Of a stretch of DNA of 64,000 bases, positions 13,208 to 24,400 are shown piece by piece. The notes below the pieces were generated by a model. That model was not told the origin of the DNA and made no database searches. It saw nothing but the letters and a program-made list of their open reading frames with translations. Both the position numbers and the translations under genes were made by a program. How positions within the stretch are numbered: the stretch's first letter is position 1; every line of letters starts with the position of its first letter. This DNA is from Zygnema circumcarinatum (lineage: Eukaryota > Streptophyta > Zygnematophyceae > Zygnematales > Zygnemataceae). The stretch covers positions 3,651,320-3,715,319 of the forward strand of contig CM074805.1 of NCBI GenBank assembly GCA_037447605.1. The letters run 5' to 3'.

Positions 13208-13390
13208 TGTTGAACCGTACGTATCGCACCGTACCATATCGTACCGTACCGTACTGTATCATTTAGAATCGTATCGTATCGTGACATATCGTGACGCATG
13301 TACTGTGGTACATACTGTCGTCATCCAACCATCGGGGAGTTTCGTATCGTATCGATCATATCGTATTGTATTGTATCGTATCGTATCGAA
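13208..13390. repeat. CGTAT/CGTAC pentanucleotide array
   Basis: Degenerate tandem repeat of CGTAT, CGTAC and related five-base words. Similar words recur at 13600-13680 and 13789-13810 inside the nested element and at 31555-31582 inside a related element, so the array is an internal part of this transposon family rather than a free satellite. Confidence 0.8.
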
Positions 13391-13471
13391 GTCAAGAAGA
13401 CGGGGAGAAGAGCGAGCGCCTCTTACGGCGGCACGAGCGGGGAGATTAGGTGCGTTTTGCGTAAGCCCGTA

Positions 13472-14059
13472 CAGTAGGACCCCGTCATATTTTCCACCTA
13501 CATTTGGCAAAAATCGGGCGAAAATATTGTATTTGGCAAATATAAGGTCCGTGTTACCAATAGGCGAGCGGAATTATGTTAGAGTTTATGTGTGTCCGTA
13601 CATATCGTATCGTATCGTATCGTGTCGTTTTCTGTCATATCGCAGCGCATCGTACCGTAACGTATCGTGGCAAACCGCATACAGTACATGAAGCACGCCT
13701 TAGCGTTTACTGAGGCAGCAAACCGAACAGCTTCGAGCCCGTAACGGCTACTACAGCTCGTACGGCTAAGTACGGATATAGCCGTATCGGGGCGTATCGT
13801 ATCGTATCGAAGCCAAGAAGAAGTGGAGAAGAGCGAGCGCCTCTTACGGCGGCACGTGCGGGGAGAACAGGTGAGTTTTGCGTAAGCCCGTGACGGCTAG
13901 TACAGCTAGTACGGGTAGTACGGTTAGTACGGTTAGTTTGGATAGTACGGACAGTACGGCTAACACAAGTTACCGTACAAAAAGGTGGTTTCGGCAAAAT
14001 CGGGGCGAATTTCTTGGGGACGCACTTTTGATGGTGGAAAATATGACGGGGTCCTACTG
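13472..14059. mobile_element. nested 588-bp MITE with perfect ~28-bp terminal inverted repeats
   Basis: Flanked by TA on both sides. The left end begins CAGTAGGACCCCGTCATATT and the last 28 bases (14032-14059) are its exact reverse complement. Removing the element with one TA regenerates an uninterrupted AGCCCGTAACGGCTA word. A related word occurs at 13733-13748 inside the insert, so the interrupted copy behaves as the target. No transposase is encoded. Same family as the outer element and as the copies at 30116 and 31427. Confidence 0.85.
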
Positions 14060-14199
14060 TAACGGCTAGTACAGATAGTACGGACAGTACGAACAGTACG
14101 GCTAACACAAGTTACCGTACAAAAAAGTGGTTTCGGCAAAATTGGGGCGAAAATATTGAGGACGCACTCCTTGGGGTGGTAAATACGAGGACCCCCCCC

Positions 14200-14592
14200 G
14201 GTGGACACCTTCCTTCGCCAGTGCGCCCATCGCTCCTTCGAGATGCACGGCCCCGGAAGCCCTCCTCCGGCGATCTTGGCTACCTTTTATCGACAGCGTA
14301 TTTCCGTCGCCCTTCAGCGTTGCCTCGCTTCTACGCTTCTTCGGCGTGCTGCAGTTGTTGGTGATCGTGTTGGTGGACTTCCGCCGCTCCCTCCTCGCGA
14401 CGTGCCTCACATCGGTGACCTTCGCGGCTGCTTCTAGGGCTGCGTTGTTGTGCCTAGGCGTAGTTTTCCGCTCTAGCTTTGTTTTATTGTGTTTTGGTCC
14501 TTTGTGACCAGTCCTTCGTGGTTCCACATTTTGCCTTTGTCCATGTACATTTGATGGCCTCGCCATCGCGAGTTCAATGAAAGTTTCCCTTT
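14200..14592. other. region between MITEs and retrotransposon LTR
   Basis: No gene is supported. Translations here are short and unlike any family I know. Confidence 0.4.
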
Positions 14593-14759
14593 GTAGCGTA
14601 GTGGAGCTGCGCTCGACGGATCCGCGTCAGTTCCGTTGTACTTGACATATGCCTCTTCAGTGTCACGGACCGGCATAATCCAGGAGCTGCGGACGGAGAA
14701 TGCGAGAAGGCGGCGCCATGTGTTGGCGGCCCACGGAACAGCACACCATCCAGCAAGGC
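14593..14759 (+). mobile_element. 5' LTR fragment of a Ty3/gypsy retrotransposon
   Basis: Begins TGTAGCGTAGTGGAGCTGC and matches 19711 onward, with both copies containing CATATGCC-TTTCAGTGTCAC and GCGCCATGTGTTGGCG words. It is cut by the assembly gap after about 167 bp, so the rest of the LTR, the primer-binding site and the start of gag are missing from this copy. Confidence 0.75.
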
Positions 14760-14769
14760 NNNNNNNNNN
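14760..14769. other. assembly gap (10 N)
   Basis: Ten unknown bases between an LTR and the gag zinc knuckle. A gypsy element should have roughly 1 kb or more there, so the true gap is probably much longer than ten bases. Confidence 0.95.
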
Positions 14770-17700
14770 ATGACAGAGGCAGGGGTTCCAGAGGGGGTCT
14801 GTCTTGCCTGTGGCACGAATCATAATCCGAGGCTGCGCTGTGGGCCATGGACCTGCACTTTCTGCCAGATTACGGGACATGATGCCCGTGTATGCATGCG
14901 GAGACTCTCCAGTGAGAAAGCCCGAAAGGGGAAGGATGCAGCTGCAGGGAGCTCTCTTGCAGAGATCACTTTCATGGACATGCTCCCGCTACCCACACAC
15001 ACCACCACTTGAGAAAACCCATGCCCTCACCGCCCACCTCCTTCACTCCTCTTATACTCATCCCAAGAAAGTCCACATCCATCTCAGACTCCTATGGAGT
15101 CCTCCTGGATAAACGCCTTAGGCCGAAGTCCGGGATCTGGCTGCCCGCACACATCGCTACCGACATTGCCGCAAAGATTGCAACCGCTTGGTCTGAATCC
15201 CCTGGTCACCTCTGGTGGGAGAGTGTCAAGCCCAGACGCATTTATTGCAGCCGCCTTGGCGCAGCTCCCCAGGAACCAGTGATCCTCATTCGCATCCCCC
15301 GCCATCTCCCTCGCCAAACGCTGCAAATGCCAGCTCCTTCCGCACTGCCTCCACACTGCCGAGAACCTCCGCCCTCCCTCTTCCACGGTCATCCTTGTTC
15401 CATGCTTGAGGAGGGATACTGACATTTTACCGGTGGGAGGCGCTGGCGGCTGCATGCCGTAGCCGCATAGCCGCGACAGAGGACATGTACGTGAATCTCC
15501 CTATCGCCTCGGGCGTGCCCGCTGCTTATCCTCAAGCGCCGACACGCACTACCTCCCCTCGGCCAGATGTGGCCTATATCCCCTCATTGAACGATGGTTC
15601 ATCGCCTACGGGGACAGTACAAGATCGAATTACCTTGTCACGCTTGGGATGCAGCTTGGTTCCGTGCCTACTGTAGTTCAGCTGGTTTACGCTGCAGGCC
15701 ACTGCAGCCTCCCACGTTCCTATGGCACCTCCTCCCGCATCCTCGGGCCAGATATATTAATTACATGGCTAACGCTTCTTCCATTCTCGCTCGCTCTCCT
15801 CCCGCCACGCCCCTTTTGCCGCATTCATATGTCCTCCCTCTCATCCCAACACCCAATGTGCGGATCATTGTCAATGTATGGCTGAATGGCCATCCTAGCA
15901 AGGCCATGATAGACACTGGAGCTATGCGCACAGTTCTGTCTAAACCAGTGATGAAGGCTACAGGTGTTAAGTTGGACAAGACACTTGAACCCATCCCCAG
16001 ATATGTGGGGGTTGAGGGTAGTCTGCATGAAGGTTTGGGCAGTGCACAGGTGATCATCAGCCTTGGAGAGATGGGAGCCACAGTGAATGCGGTCATCACT
16101 GCCGCTGAGCATTATTTTATCCTGCTTGGCTCAGATTGGCTCATTGCAATGGGGGCACAAATTGACTTTTCCACATGTCAGCTGCACTTATCTACTGGAG
16201 GGACAGATTGCTCCTTCCCCATAATACTTGAGTCCCTTGCCACCTCCGCCTTCCCCAAACGACACGCCACGGCGCAGGTCTCATACCCAGAGATCAACAT
16301 GTACCATGCGGTCGGCAGTCCCCATTCTTCCTATGGATCTGCCAATTCTGATACTGAGGAAGAGACTCCCCCTCCTGCTCCTCCGGGTCCAGCCCTCTGT
16401 GCGCAGACAGAAGACCTTTTGCCGCCGGTGATAGCTACACCCAGCTTCCCCGCCCACGAGACCATCAGTGATGAAGAGTGGCTGAAGATAGAGGGACAGA
16501 TGCGATTGGGGCCAGCAGTACTCTCAGACCCAATCAAGCATTCGCAATTGCGACAAGTGCTGCGCCGCAATCACCTAGTTTTTGCCCGCCATGCACTCGA
16601 CATCGGAAAGACCCACCTGATTGAGCATCACATCGATACGGGAGATTCCCCCCCAGTGATGACCATGACCCCTTATCGCTTTTCCGCTGCTCAACAGGCC
16701 GATGTCGAAAGACAGATCGATGAGAATGTGGCTGCCGGATTGATGGAACCCGGAGAAGGACCTTGGGCCAGCCCGGCCGTTTTGCCACCAAAGCCGGATG
16801 GCACTTTCGCTTCGCGGAGACTATCGAAACTCGAACGCAGCGGGATCTAAGTGGGATCCTTTTATACATTGCCTCTGGGATAGGGACTTTATTCTCCACG
16901 GGCGCCTCCCCGATGACCAAGAGCCCAAGATCGATATGCGTAAGTCCTTCTCGCATCCTTTGCGACAAAGCCAATCGCCGCAAAGATGGCTTTTTGCACG
17001 CCACACACGCCAGGCAGTGGACAAGGCTTCCCTTTGGGCTCAAGAATTCCAGCCAAACTCACCAGCGCCTGGCCAACCAGGTCTTCGGTCCCTGTCGCGC
17101 CTTCTGCGAACCGTATGTGGATGATGCTTCCCTCCACAGCAAGGATTGGTCCTCCCACCTGCAACACATTGACCAAGTACTGCAACAGCTCATCAGTGCG
17201 AGTTTGAAGATTGCCCCCAAGAAATGCAAGCGGGGCCATCAGGAGATCACTCACCTAGGACATCGTCTTGGCATCAATGGACTGAAGCCATCACTCGACA
17301 AAATTGAGGCCATTGACCTCATGCCAGTTCCACAGAACCTCACTCAGCTCAAATCTTTCTTGGGACTCACCTCATTCTATCGCCGGTTCATCAAGGGTTA
17401 TGCCCTTATCGCGCGTCCCCTACATGCCTTGGAGAAACACGGAGTCCACTACGAATGGAGCCGAGCGCAAGATCTGTCCTTCAATGCACTCAAGAGTGCC
17501 CTCGCCAGAGCTCCTTATGCGCATCAATTCAACCCACCACTTACAATCATTGGCGCCCGGTGGAGTGGGAGGCGGGCTTTGGGAGAAGGCGTGGCGATCA
17601 AGCATTCTCGATGGGGAACACCGGTCCGTTTATGCGGTCTGATTAAACCAAAGGGCCAAGAATGCGACCCCCTCACGAGGCGAGGGCAGCCCGGCTATTC

Positions 17701-18694
17701 TCACAGGCACTCGAGGGGTTTAAAGCTCAACTACGACTACCGGCCATTGTCGTGGTTGACACGCTACTTTCCATGCGCACATCATGGCTACCTGGGCCAG
17801 GATTTGCCGCGTTGGGTGATGAAGTTGAGGAGTATAATGTACTTCAAGGTCACTTCACCGCCTCGACTCCTGAGCCACTCAAGCAATGCAGACGCCCTCG
17901 GCCAAACTTTGGCTCCACTCCTTCGCCACACGATCCGCCGCCTCAACTCCATCATCCCACCCACCCTTCAACCCCGAAAGACCTTCCCATCGAGATTTTA
18001 TTGCAAATCAAGACTCCGCATGATGTCATATTCGCCGATGGGCTGATTGATATTCCGGCCACGGCCACCACCCTCCATCGCTGGCAAGACCCTGACTTCA
18101 CCCACGGCCACCCTCATGCGGATCCTTGGGAACTCCTCATGGATGACGACGGCGAAGCTCCCTTTCTTCCTCCCTCACTTCCCGAAAGTGCCAATGACGC
18201 TCACTGGACTCTCTTCTCGCTACGCCATGACTCACACACCGCCTCTTTATCACCGACACCGGAGAGGCTCGCCATTCCGCTGAATCCTCGGCGATGATGA
18301 TGGTCAGATTCTCTACCTCCCTCCGCCTTCCTGCTCCTTCCCCAACGGCGCCATGGAAATCCCGATGTCGCCCACGATGCCAGCAGAAGCCTCCGCCGAT
18401 TCCACCTGGCCGTAAGAAGATGGTCGCCATGCCGCAGAGCGCCATTATCGCCCCGACTCCATGCATGCTATGGAGCCGAGCACAGCCGAAACCTCAAGCA
18501 CTGCTGCCAACGCCACTCTCCACCGCCAACCCCTAGGGATGGGTGAGATCCGGATACGAGGCGTTGCAGAAGATTGGAACATTGACACCTTTTCTATCCC
18601 CCAGCTCGGCACCCCCTCTGGCTACATTCGGGTATTCCTAGCAGTGGACAGATACACCAAATGGGTGGAAGTTCACGCTACACCTAAGCACTAG
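14770..18694 (+). pseudogene. decayed Ty3/gypsy gag-pol
   Basis: Pieces of a polyprotein in the order gag, protease, reverse transcriptase, RNase H, integrase. The gag CCHC knuckle (CTFCQITGHDARVC) is near 14857. A retropepsin-type protease lies around 15860-16230, with active-site-like MIDTGAM. Reverse transcriptase starts near 16680 (AAGLMEPGEGPWASPAVLPP), has LPFGLKN and the catalytic YVDD (17112-17123), and continues into ITHLGH and SFLGLTSFYRRFI. RNase H-like remnants follow (RPLSWLTRYF). An integrase fragment is at 18600-18690 (VFLAVDRYTKWVEV). The order RT then integrase marks Ty3/gypsy. Stops (16848-16850, 18691-18693) and frame changes break it, so it is not autonomous. Confidence 0.9.
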
Positions 18695-19710
18695 TCCATA
18701 CTCGCTGCTCTCTCGACGCTAATATTCACCGGGCTACTTTCCCCTACTGCTCACTCGACAATGGCATCAATATTAAAGGGGCGTTTGCTGCCTATGCAAG
18801 ACTTCCGCGATTATTCACCGCATTCTCAAATTTCTACTCCCCGCGTATCGGGCTTAACGCAGACCATATGACCGCCAAGGACGCTGTAGCCCGCAAGCGC
18901 GCTGAGCCGGAGGCGGATCATACAGGTCATCCTCCCCTCGCCTACTTTACAACACTTCGTGCACTCCTCCACCGCTTTCCTACAGCCTTATGGCCGTAGA
19001 AGCTCCCGCGATTCCCTTGACCTCCTCTCCCTCGCTGAGCTCTCACGGCGACGCTTCCCCTGCATCGGGTAGCTCCGCCTTCCTAGCCTCCGCTTCCAAA
19101 CCCTAGATTCCATGGCATCCCACCGCCTCGAACGCGCGCACAGACGACAACTCACCGACTTTGGGAGGCGCCGACGCGCTGCTCTCCCGCCCAAACAGGT
19201 CCCGCCACGTCAGCTCATTTCTCTGGCTCAGGAATCTCGCCAAACCGAGTCAACGGGCTCCTCCGTGGTTGGGCCCCTTATTTTGTGTCGGTCCGTCGGA
19301 GATCCCGGGTTGGGCCATCATTTCGGAGGGCCCTGACTCCAGTGGGAACGCCCGGCGCTGGCGTTCACACTGGATCGACATTCGTGCCGCCACGTCAGCG
19401 GTTCCTCCCCCCCGCGATGGCTGACCGTTCGCGACCGACAGCGCAGCCTCCTCCGTACCCACCCCTGCCATGACTACTCCTCATTGGTCCATTTCTACCC
19501 CGCCACTTTGCCACTACCAACATTTCGCCACCGTCGCCTTTCCGAGCAAGGTCATAAAGCAATTTTTCTCCCTTGCTTAATGTACGCTGAAGCTTTCCAT
19601 ATGGCTACCGATTTCGCTTAATGGGCGGCCTCTCCGCCTGCATCATTGTTTCTCCTTCCTTCTCTTCATTGGCAGGGCGGCGCTTTGTTTTTCTCGCATG
19701 TGCTATGTGA
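18695..19710. other. degenerate 3' internal region of the retrotransposon
   Basis: Lies between the integrase fragment and the 3' LTR. No intact reading frame is seen; probably eroded integrase C-terminus and 3' untranslated sequence. Confidence 0.5.
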
Positions 19711-20409
19711 TGTAGCGTAGTGGAGCTGCTAAGCTGACGGATCCGCTGCCAGTTCCGCGTGTACTTTACATATGCCTTTTCAGTGTCACTTCTGACCGCA
19801 TACCTAGAGCCGCCATTTTATAATGGCGCAGAAGGCGGGCGCCATGTGTTGGCGCTCCACGGAACAAGACACCATCCAAGGCGCGACTTCGGAGCGCCAG
19901 ACAATGCCGCCGACCGCCATTTGTTGACCCATCGGCTGCCCACGAGTCGGCCAGGCTCTCGCTGGCAGTTGGCCAATCGGTGACTGCCAATGCTAAGACT
20001 GGGTGATCTACCGCCGCATAAGTAGATGGGATGTCAGTGATGCTAGTTTGTCTTTTAGTGTTGGGCTTAGTATTTGTATTTGCTGTGTGGTTTGTTGTCT
20101 TGTTCTGCTTTTTCTGCCTCTTCAGCTCCAGCAACAGATGCTAGGTAAGAGAGAGAGAGAGAGAGTTCCATTGCATAGAGAGAAAGAGAAAGAGTCTTCT
20201 TGCTGATAGCATTTAGACATCCCATTCAGCCCAGCCAGACAAAGATTTCAGTGAGAAGACACTTTCATTGTAATGACAATCCCCCGCCAATCGCTGGCTG
20301 GGGTGAGTTTCCAAAACACAACCTTTATCTAAGCTGAGTCCTATTTTCCCCTTGCTGTCACTATGCCAAGCTACCATCTTGTGATATCCTGCCTTACACT
20401 CCTCCTAAT
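19711..20409 (+). mobile_element. 3' LTR or LTR of a second element
   Basis: Begins TGTAGCGTAGTGG like the 5' copy. The end is inferred from the ATG of the gag-like ORF at 20415, so the right boundary is approximate. It contains GA microsatellites (20150-20164) and a TATA-like region is not obvious. Because gag sequence follows directly, this LTR serves as the 3' LTR of the element to its left and the 5' LTR of a truncated one to its right. Confidence 0.55.
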
Positions 20410-20414
20410 GACCG

Positions 20415-20709
20415 ATGATAACTAGAAGTCTAGCGAAGAGAATAGCCGAAGAGAGGACAGGGGAAGAGAGCCCCCAAGGAAGGGCTCTTTGCGCATCGAG
20501 TCCAGCCGCCGGTGGGAACATCTTCAGGATCCCTACGTCTTCCGCTGCGCGTACCTCTGAATCCCCCGGATCCTGGCTCTATGCTGCAGGCAGACCCACA
20601 GCACCAACACAACCCTTCATCAGTTTCAGCACGGACGCGCGAGTGGCCGTACAGCACCTGCGACTAGCTCAGCAGTCTCCCCTTAACCCCACTTATCTTG
20701 TGCTACACC
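20415..20709 (+). pseudogene. truncated gag start (retroelement), copy 2
   Basis: An open frame begins MITRSLAKRIAEE, resembling the start of plant Ty3/gypsy gag polyproteins, and is open to 20786, but homology with the window-start copy ends at 20709. The remainder of gag and all of pol are absent. Confidence 0.6.
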
Positions 20710-20769
20710 TTCGTTGTTTCCCCCCACTGTACAGTGCGAAATCAGTACGGTTCCGTATATCAAAATGTA

Positions 20770-20826
20770 CGAACAATAGACCATAGCCAGACCATAGTCC
20801 ACAGACCATAGACCGTCGACCATAGG
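20770..20826 (+). repeat. AGACCATAG short tandem repeat
   Basis: Degenerate tandem copies of AGACCATAG just after the truncated gag. No function visible. Confidence 0.75.
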
Positions 20827-20829
20827 TCA

Positions 20830-21496
20830 ACTGCGACCGAGGTAGCGGCGCATGCCCGATGGTCTGATGGCCCCATGGGCCGGTCCACCATCCATGCATG
20901 GCCCATCCCATGTTTCTTTATTGCATGCTTCCAGATGGGAGATCTAACTTATCCTCACGTCAGGCAAAAGTCAGAGATTATCTCCTGGTTTTGGGTTTTT
21001 TGCTGTTAACGCGCCTCAGCGCCCTCCCTCCAAAGTCAATGGGAAGGGTCCTTTCGGGTTGTACTGCAGAACCGAAGCTCCACAGCAAGCCCGGGACTAA
21101 ACACGGGGACTCAAACACTGCTGAATTTGAATCTCCCCACCACGGGTAGCGCACAGGCCAGAGGAGCAGCAAGCTTGGTAACAAATTGTGAGCAACACCA
21201 AATGCTGCACTGCTAGTAGAGAAGTAAAAGTGCATTGCTTTCATACTCACATAAAAGTATTCGAACAAAAATATCATCTCTCTTTTTCTAGAAACAACAA
21301 TAACGTAAAGACACTGCACGTAGGGGGGGGGCTGTACATCAGCATACGTATACACTGCGGAAATGAACTCCTAGGGGAAACAACAAAATTAACTAATTAA
21401 AAAAGAGCTGCAAACCACCGGATAAATAATAATCTTATAAGTTGTACAACACAGATTTGTGAATATATGCCCCTATCTAGTCCCGACATGGACTAG
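20830..21496. other. 3' flank of the DOCK-family gene
   Basis: No gene supported. It holds the presumed 3' UTR of the minus-strand gene that ends at 21497. Confidence 0.5.
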
Positions 21497-24400
21497 TCAA
21501 GAGGGCTCGACTTTCCGCACTGCCACCGACAGTCTTTGGATCTTGTCTGCCATTTCCCCTAGCACTCGCCCCCTTGTGCCTGCACCCTCCTCCTCCAGAA
21601 ACTTTACGGATCTCACGCAGAGATGCAAGTACAGCTTGATCTCGTTCAGGAGCACCACCTTGGCAGACACGGCTACCCCAAGTTCCACCACTCCGTCCAT
21701 CCCATCCACAGAGTCGTCATCCGCCCTCTTCTCAATGCTATGCTCGTCGAGCATGGAGCTCTCGCGAGCATCCTGCAGCCACGCCATGACTGACTCGCTC
21801 ACCCGCCTCAAAGGGGAATCCACGTTCCCTTCACTGCCATCGGGGGAGCCTCCCCAGTGAGGTGCGCCCTTCACTGTTCCCCATCTTGATGGCCGAGGAG
21901 TCCCTTGTGAAACATCGTTCCGCCGACCCCCTCCACCCATATCTCCTGGATGGATTACTTTTCCATGACTGTCAGGAGTTCCCGTTGACAGACCAGGAGA
22001 GAGAGGAAGCAAAGACTGACTGCGTGATGGGTGCGGCTGCTCTCTAGAAGTATGTTTTGTCCTTAGGAGGGTCTCCAGAACATGCTCCTTTTCTAAAGCG
22101 CCAAGCCCTGCCTCCAAGAGCAAAGCCACAACAGACCGCCTCGGCTTGCTGTCCCCTCGCTCTGCCCACATTTCCAATTCTCGACGCAACAAACCACTCC
22201 ATATGTCCACTTCTTCAAGAGCCAATTCCCAAGGGGACTGCATCGAAACCTCCATGCGAGCAACAGGTAGCCGCGAAAGGAGCCCCGGAAACCATGCCTT
22301 CGCTCTCAGACGCAGCTTTTTGCTCCAACTTGCACCGCCTTCAGAAGGAGGTCCAGGACTGTCTCCTGGTGACAGATTAGGGCTGCCCCCCCGCATAAAG
22401 TCTGGTCCAGAAGAGGCTGAGCTTGGAGAGTTTCTTTCCGCTGCAGGCATGACAGCAAAGAAATCCCGGAAAGGGCCTGCAAGCTTCAGAGGTGAAACTT
22501 CTAGTGGCGGCAAGGAGTCACTTGCGGAAGACCCTGCGGTCGTCTCCACAGGACGGAGCGCCAACACCTGGAGAAAGGAGTGAAGCTTTAGGAGAGCGCA
22601 ACTCAGGAAGCTGAATCATTGCATAGACTTTTTGACGTAGAGTAAGGAGGCGGCAATCACAACATAGGGTCGAGTTCAGGCTTTCGATGTACAAAACATG
22701 GGTTGATGTGACAGGGCTCTTCAAACAGGGCAAGAACCACTGCCTTCTGGGCCTCCTATACCATTCCACTAAGAACAGGACATCACTATAAAAGTTTCAG
22801 ACAAATGAAGTGGACAGGTGTACAAAACACTTTGCAGACACGACAACAACAATTATCTGTTCACCTCCCAACAGAACGGGATATTCATTACCTACCGCAC
22901 TGCTTCTGCCATTCCGTTAACCGCTCTGTTTGCCTTTGGTCAGTCATTCACGAAGGGAGGACACTACGCAGGACGTCTAAAGGAAGAGACACTCCTTGTA
23001 CAAATATTGGAGCTTATGTACCATGTATAACCGCATGCTAAATGGATGAATGCCATACAGTCCTCGTAATCTAATCCACAAGTCACACCTTGCATACTAT
23101 AAATCACACAATAAGTTTTAAACAAGCCGATGAGTTCACAAACACGCACACTCCAGGTTCACTAGCTTTCGGAGAACAAATACCTTATGCCAAAGTTCAA
23201 AACCCTCATGACGTGGGACCCTCTGTGTGCAAGTGTGGCAATCAGAAGCCGACAGGACAACAAGATGCAAAAACTGAAACGGATTGGGTGCAAGAGATGT
23301 AAGCATAGTTAAGGCAGTAATGATGAGTCTAAATACATCGAAGAGACAAGACGATGACAACAATGGATGAAGGACGCAAAAAAGACGAATACCGTGCATC
23401 CCATTTGAGGAGCTCCTGTCAGTTAACCGCTTGAAAGGGATACTTTGCACTTATTATACCCAAACTGACTTCCTCACCTGTATTACGCTGACGTGTGGTA
23501 GCACTGAGCCTTCTGGAGGAAGCGCAGCATCTGCCACCAGTCGCAGCCGATTTGGGCCCCCAGCCCGCCTCTCAAAGGCCTTTCTCAGCTTGTCGGCTAA
23601 GCTTGCAGTGGTACAGCTCCTGCACAATCAGTGTATCAGTGAACATCCGTCAGCCCCCTTTTTGACCATCTTCCGCGATGGCATTCTCGCCACACTATGT
23701 GTTTTAGGCTTCCACAAATGCTTCCCAGCTTTTGCGTAGCAGGCTTCCCTGGCTTTAAATTATTCTAAATTTATCCTCTCATGTATTCAACGAAGCGACT
23801 TGGGATGAAATTTGAGGACGCCTTCAACAGGAAACAGCAGTCGCAATCGAATGCACCTAGCCAACCAACATTTGAGAGGAAGCGTCATTCAAGCAGGGTA
23901 AGCAGAGGAGCATACTCCCACCTGGGCTCCCGATAGACGAACTCCTTTCCATCCAGAATTGAACCGAAACGCTCTCCATGGAAGCTCACAAGGAAGAAAG
24001 CTGATTCTGCCGAGCTGGCAGCCCGTGGTTGCGCGTCTTGGCAGGCAGCCATGGTCGCATAGACCTGCTCGAGACCGCGATGGCAGCGAACGAGGCCCTT
24101 GATGTTGCCCCGCTTCTTGTGGAGGGCCACCAAAACTTCAAACACCTGCGGCACAGTACATGGCACAGAAAGCAGCACCTCAGCTCACCAAAAAAGTTCC
24201 ATTTTATCACAGAATTTCAGAACCATCCAATGCCAAAAAGCCCAGGCAGGATTTGGACTTCACAAGGCATGAAGACGATGCAAGGGAGAGGGAGAGAGGT
24301 AAAGGCTTCATCTTGGCAAGAACTGAAGGACGCCGAGACGTGGACAGACTAGGAAAGACTCGAACCCCACTCCTATGAGCTTGGGATGTTCTGTTCTCCA

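Larger units (their letters stand above)
13091..14199. mobile_element. outer non-autonomous DNA transposon (MITE-like), right end eroded
   Basis: The left end follows a TA and starts CAGTAGGGGGTCCTCATATT. The right end (about 14171-14199) carries the inverted counterpart, GGTGGTAAATACGAGGACCCC, but lacks the final CTACTG-TA. TA target preference and a CAGTAG-type terminus resemble the Tc1/mariner-pogo group by established knowledge. Internal sequence has no transposase. It carries a CGTAT-type pentanucleotide array and a GAGCGAGCGCCTCTTACGGC module that also occurs in the nested copy. Confidence 0.7.

Noticed and set aside
13259-13691. Tyr/Arg/Ser-rich frames over the CGTAT array
   Set aside because: Compositional translation of the pentanucleotide repeat inside a MITE.
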